The translations under genes were made by a program, and so were the position numbers. The notes below the pieces were generated by a model. It saw only the letters and a program-made list of their open reading frames with translations, was not told the origin of the DNA and searched no databases. This document shows, in pieces, positions 32,348 to 34,825 of a DNA stretch of 34,825 bases. Position 1 is the first letter of the stretch; the number at the start of each line of letters is the position of its first letter. This stretch comes from Halomonas organivorans (lineage in GTDB: Bacteria > Pseudomonadota > Gammaproteobacteria > Pseudomonadales > Halomonadaceae): positions 1 through 34,825 of the forward strand of contig NZ_JACHXM010000035.1 in assembly GCF_014192055.1 (NCBI RefSeq). The letters are read 5' to 3'.

Positions 32348-33637
32348 ATGGAGACGTCCCGTAACCCAGGGTCGGCACCGCGGCTCACCGCCAGCTATCG
32401 CATTGAAACTCCATGCGACCCCGAACGGGCCGCCGAGGCGATGGCTGGCGAGCAATCCTCCGGCACCTTTCTCAAGCTGGCCGGGGAGACCGAGGCCCTG
32501 CGAGAGCGGCACGCCGCCCGGGTCGAAGCGGTGATCCACCGGGAGACGGTCACCACTCCGTCTCTGCCGGGAGCCCCTCCAGGCGATGCCTATGCACGAG
32601 CCGACGTGACCCTGTCCTGGCCGCTCGAGAACATCGGGGCCAGCCTGCCCAATCTGCTCGCCACGGTGCTGGGCAACCTCACCGAGCTGCGGGAGCTCTC
32701 CGGCATTCGCTTGATGGACGTTGAACTGCCGACCCGCTTCATCGAGGCGTTGCCGGGCCCACAATTCTCGATTGACGGCACACGGCGGCTGACCGGTGTT
32801 GGTGACGGTCCCCTGATCGGCACCATCATCAAGCCCAGTGTCGGGCTGTCTCCGGAGGAGACGGCGGCGCTGGTCAAACAGCTTATCGAGGCCGGAATCG
32901 ACTTCATCAAGGACGATGAGTTGATCGCCGATCCTCCCTATTCACCGTTACGCGAGCGAGTCCCCGCGGTCATGCGGGTCATCGAGGAGCATGCTCAGCG
33001 GACCGGGCGTAAGCCGATGTATGCCTTCAATATCACCGGCGACACCGACGAGATGCGCCATCGTCATGACCTGGTTCGCGACCATGGCGGGACCTGCGTC
33101 ATGGCGAGCGTCAACTGGATCGGCCTGGGGGCACTGATGGGGCTGCGTCGTCATGCGCAATTGGCGATTCATGGCCATCGCAACGGATGGGGGCTGTTTT
33201 ATCGCCACCCGCAGATCGGCATGAGCTATCGCGCCTATCAAGCACTGCTGAGACTGGCGGGGGCCGACCACCTGCACGTCAATGGACTCGCCAGCAAGTT
33301 CGCCGAAGCTGATGCGTCCGTAATCGACTCTGCCCGTGCCTGTCTGAGGCCGCTACTGGAACGACCGGAGCGAGATGACCGTGCCATGCCGGTGTTTTCC
33401 TCGGCGCAAACCGTTCATCAGGCCCATGCCACCTTCAGCCAGTTGCAGTCCACCGACCTGATTTACACCTGTGGGGGCGGGATCATGGCTCACCCCGACG
33501 GAGTCGCGGCCGGATGCCGCAGTATACGTGCTGCCTGGGAGGCCGCATCCAGCGGGGTCTCTCTGGAGGATCACGCCAAGCAGGAACCCGACCTCGCGGT
33601 CGCGTTGCGGGCCTTTCGCAGCCCGTTTTCAGGATGA
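32348..33637 (+). CDS. RuBisCO-like protein, candidate 3-oxo-isoapionate-4-phosphate decarboxylase or hydrolase
   Basis: A 429-residue RuBisCO large-chain homologue. Residues aligned with catalytic positions are kept: Lys162 (GTIIKPSVGLSPEE, equivalent to Lys175), the carbamate lysine and metal ligands Lys188, Asp190, Glu191 (DFIKDDELIADPP), His275/His277 (AIHGHRNGWG, near His294) and Lys317 (NGLASKFAE, loop 6 Lys334). The phosphate loop YTCGGGIMAHPDG is also present. The text is of the form IV group used in D-apiose catabolism (OiaX/OiaT types), not of carbon-fixing RuBisCO: loop 6 differs, and there is no small subunit or phosphoribulokinase. AGGAG lies before the ATG. It is divergent from the kinase and 47 bases before the TRAP receptor. 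Confidence 0.88.
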   Translation: METSRNPGSAPRLTASYRIETPCDPERAAEAMAGEQSSGTFLKLAGETEALRERHAARVEAVIHRETVTTPSLPGAPPGDAYARADVTLSWPLENIGASLPNLLATVLGNLTELRELSGIRLMDVELPTRFIEALPGPQFSIDGTRRLTGVGDGPLIGTIIKPSVGLSPEETAALVKQLIEAGIDFIKDDELIADPPYSPLRERVPAVMRVIEEHAQRTGRKPMYAFNITGDTDEMRHRHDLVRDHGGTCVMASVNWIGLGALMGLRRHAQLAIHGHRNGWGLFYRHPQIGMSYRAYQALLRLAGADHLHVNGLASKFAEADASVIDSARACLRPLLERPERDDRAMPVFSSAQTVHQAHATFSQLQSTDLIYTCGGGIMAHPDGVAAGCRSIRAAWEAASSGVSLEDHAKQEPDLAVALRAFRSPFSG

Positions 33638-33684
33638 AGCATCGATCACGCCAATTACGCGCAATCCGTCAAGGAGAAGCCGAC

Positions 33685-34659
33685 ATGAAGACAACAAAAG
33701 CCAGCGGCATCGTACTCGCCGGTCTCGTCACTCTCGGAACCGCGATGAATGCCTCAGCCGAGGAAATGGCCATCGCCATCCATGTGGAACCCTCTCATGC
33801 CATGTTCAAGGTCGGCGAGCGGCTCAAGCAGAGCATTGAGGAGCAAACCGACGGCGAATACTCGGTGACCCTGCTGGGCACCGAGGTCGGGGGCGAACGC
33901 GATCATCTGGAGGGCGCCAGTTATGGCGAGTACGCCATCGCGCTGGGCGGCTCGATGCCCATGAGCCTGTATGCCGAGAAATTTGCCGCCGCCGACCTGC
34001 CGTTCGTCTATGGCTCCAGCGATGAGGCCCGCGAGGTGTATCGGGGCGAGAGCGGCGAATTGCTCAATGAGCAGTTGATCGCCAACGGCAACATTCGGCT
34101 GGTGGGGCTCTCGGCGCGTAATCCGCGCAACCTGACCTCCAAGTTCCCCGTCCACACACCGGAGGACATCGAAGGCGTGCGCATGCGGGTGCCGGAGATC
34201 GCCCCCTGGATAAAGATCTGGGAGCAGATCGGTGCGCTCCCCAGCCCCATCGCCTGGCCCGAGGTTTACACGTCGCTGCAGACCGGGGTGATCGAGATGC
34301 AGGAAAACCCGGTCGACCTGATCCACGCCGGCAAGCTCTACGAGGTGCAGGACTACATCAACCGCACCGAACATGTGTATTCCTTCTTCCATTGGCTGAT
34401 GAACGAGGACTTCTATCAGGGGCTCTCCGAGGAGAACCGGGAGATTATCCTCGGTGCTATCGAGGAGGCCACCAGCTGGGGCGATGAGATGGTCGCCAAC
34501 GGTCAGGATGAGATGTACGCCAAGCTGAAGGAAGAGGGGATGGAAGTCGTCGAGCCGGATGTCGCCGCCTTTCGCAGTGCCGCGGAACCCGCCATCCGCG
34601 AGATCGCCGCCGGCTACGACCCCTCGGTACGTGATTACGTGCTGTCGCTGATCGAGTGA
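33685..34659 (+). CDS. dctP: TRAP transporter substrate-binding protein (DctP family)
   Basis: A 324-residue periplasmic receptor. A signal peptide of 25 residues ends NASA before Glu-Glu. Family segments are RNPRNLTSKFPVHTPEDIEG with VRMRVPE (the conserved arginine that binds the carboxylate of the ligand) and PSPIAWPEVYTSLQTGVIEM with QENP. AAGGAG lies before the ATG at 33685. The receptor would hand a sugar acid to a DctQM membrane pair, whose genes should follow but lie beyond the unreliable poly-G end. Placement directly after the RuBisCO-like gene suggests that it imports the substrate of that pathway. Confidence 0.92.
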   Translation: MKTTKASGIVLAGLVTLGTAMNASAEEMAIAIHVEPSHAMFKVGERLKQSIEEQTDGEYSVTLLGTEVGGERDHLEGASYGEYAIALGGSMPMSLYAEKFAAADLPFVYGSSDEAREVYRGESGELLNEQLIANGNIRLVGLSARNPRNLTSKFPVHTPEDIEGVRMRVPEIAPWIKIWEQIGALPSPIAWPEVYTSLQTGVIEMQENPVDLIHAGKLYEVQDYINRTEHVYSFFHWLMNEDFYQGLSEENREIILGAIEEATSWGDEMVANGQDEMYAKLKEEGMEVVEPDVAAFRSAAEPAIREIAAGYDPSVRDYVLSLIE

Positions 34660-34704
34660 TGAACAGGGCGGTGGGGCGCGCCGGCGGGGCCGCCGCCCCG
34701 CCCC

Positions 34705-34825
34705 GGGGGGGGGGGGGGGGGGGGGGGGGGCGGGGGGGGGGGGGGGGGGGGGGGGGGGTGGGGGGGGGGGGGGGGGCGGGGGGGGGGGCGGGGGGGGGGG
34801 GGGGCCCGGGGGGGGGGGCGGCGGG
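34705..34825. other. Poly-G terminal stretch, probable sequencing or assembly artefact
   Basis: From 34705 to the window end almost every base is G, with a few isolated C or T. A homopolymer of about 120 bases is not credible in a bacterial chromosome. It begins right after a GC-rich self-complementary segment (34680-34704), where polymerase signal loss is likely; two-colour sequencing reports missing signal as G. Confidence 0.9.

Noticed and set aside
34680..34825. G-quadruplex regulatory region at the right end
   Set aside because: The near-pure G run is far too long and matches known signal-loss artefacts better than any biological element.

Overview
The window looks like a piece of a high-GC gammaproteobacterial chromosome, most like Halomonas and its relatives. 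That placement is an inference from codon use, from the style of the genes (Rnk, ArgE, SbcCD, Nfi, an OsmC-type protein, a TRAP-type solute receptor) and from REP-like intergenic repeats. No rRNA, tRNA or CRISPR array was seen. The right edge (34705-34825) is an almost pure G run that reads as a sequencing or assembly artefact, so the last gene cluster is cut there.

Layout. 1-3170: the tail of an IlvD/Edd-type sugar-acid dehydratase, a 7-base tandem repeat, then on the minus strand a GntR/FCD regulator, a class I glutamine amidotransferase and an ArgE-type deacetylase. 3477-5397: NADP glutamate dehydrogenase and the nucleoside diphosphate kinase regulator Rnk. 5450-7598: small stress or envelope type genes (ABM-domain membrane protein, NTF2-like protein, DUF2007-like protein, LprI-like protein). 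7665-13125: short-chain dehydrogenase and the coupled sbcD-sbcC pair, divergent from endonuclease V (nfi). 13948-16521: YdeI-like protein, DUF1415 protein, aldo/keto reductase, OsmC-type peroxidase. 16828-21040: an amidoligase coupled to a C26-type glutamine amidotransferase, divergent from a large MscS-type channel. 21050-21705: a degenerate array of REP-like and 45-base repeats. 21768-24850: a ThuA/ThuB-like sugar cluster with its LacI regulator and two perfect operators one double helical step apart. 24847-26900: two J-domain-like genes and a glutaredoxin/GST-like gene.

26901-29760 is visibly AT-richer and is probably acquired DNA. It holds a DUF6338 gene interrupted by one in-frame stop, an overlapping tiny GYxP-repeat protein, and two single-membrane-span orphan genes. 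Each transcription unit ends at a GTTAGC motif that resembles an integron attC core; no integrase is present.

29761-34659 is a catabolic locus: a four-carbon acid sugar kinase and LacI regulator on the minus strand, divergent from a RuBisCO-like protein that keeps the catalytic residues and a TRAP receptor. Two identical 14-base palindromes lie in the divergent promoter region. By analogy with known D-apiose/isoapionate pathways, the receptor would bring in a sugar acid, the kinase would phosphorylate it, and the RuBisCO-like enzyme would cleave or decarboxylate the product under LacI control. The exact substrate cannot be read from the sequence.
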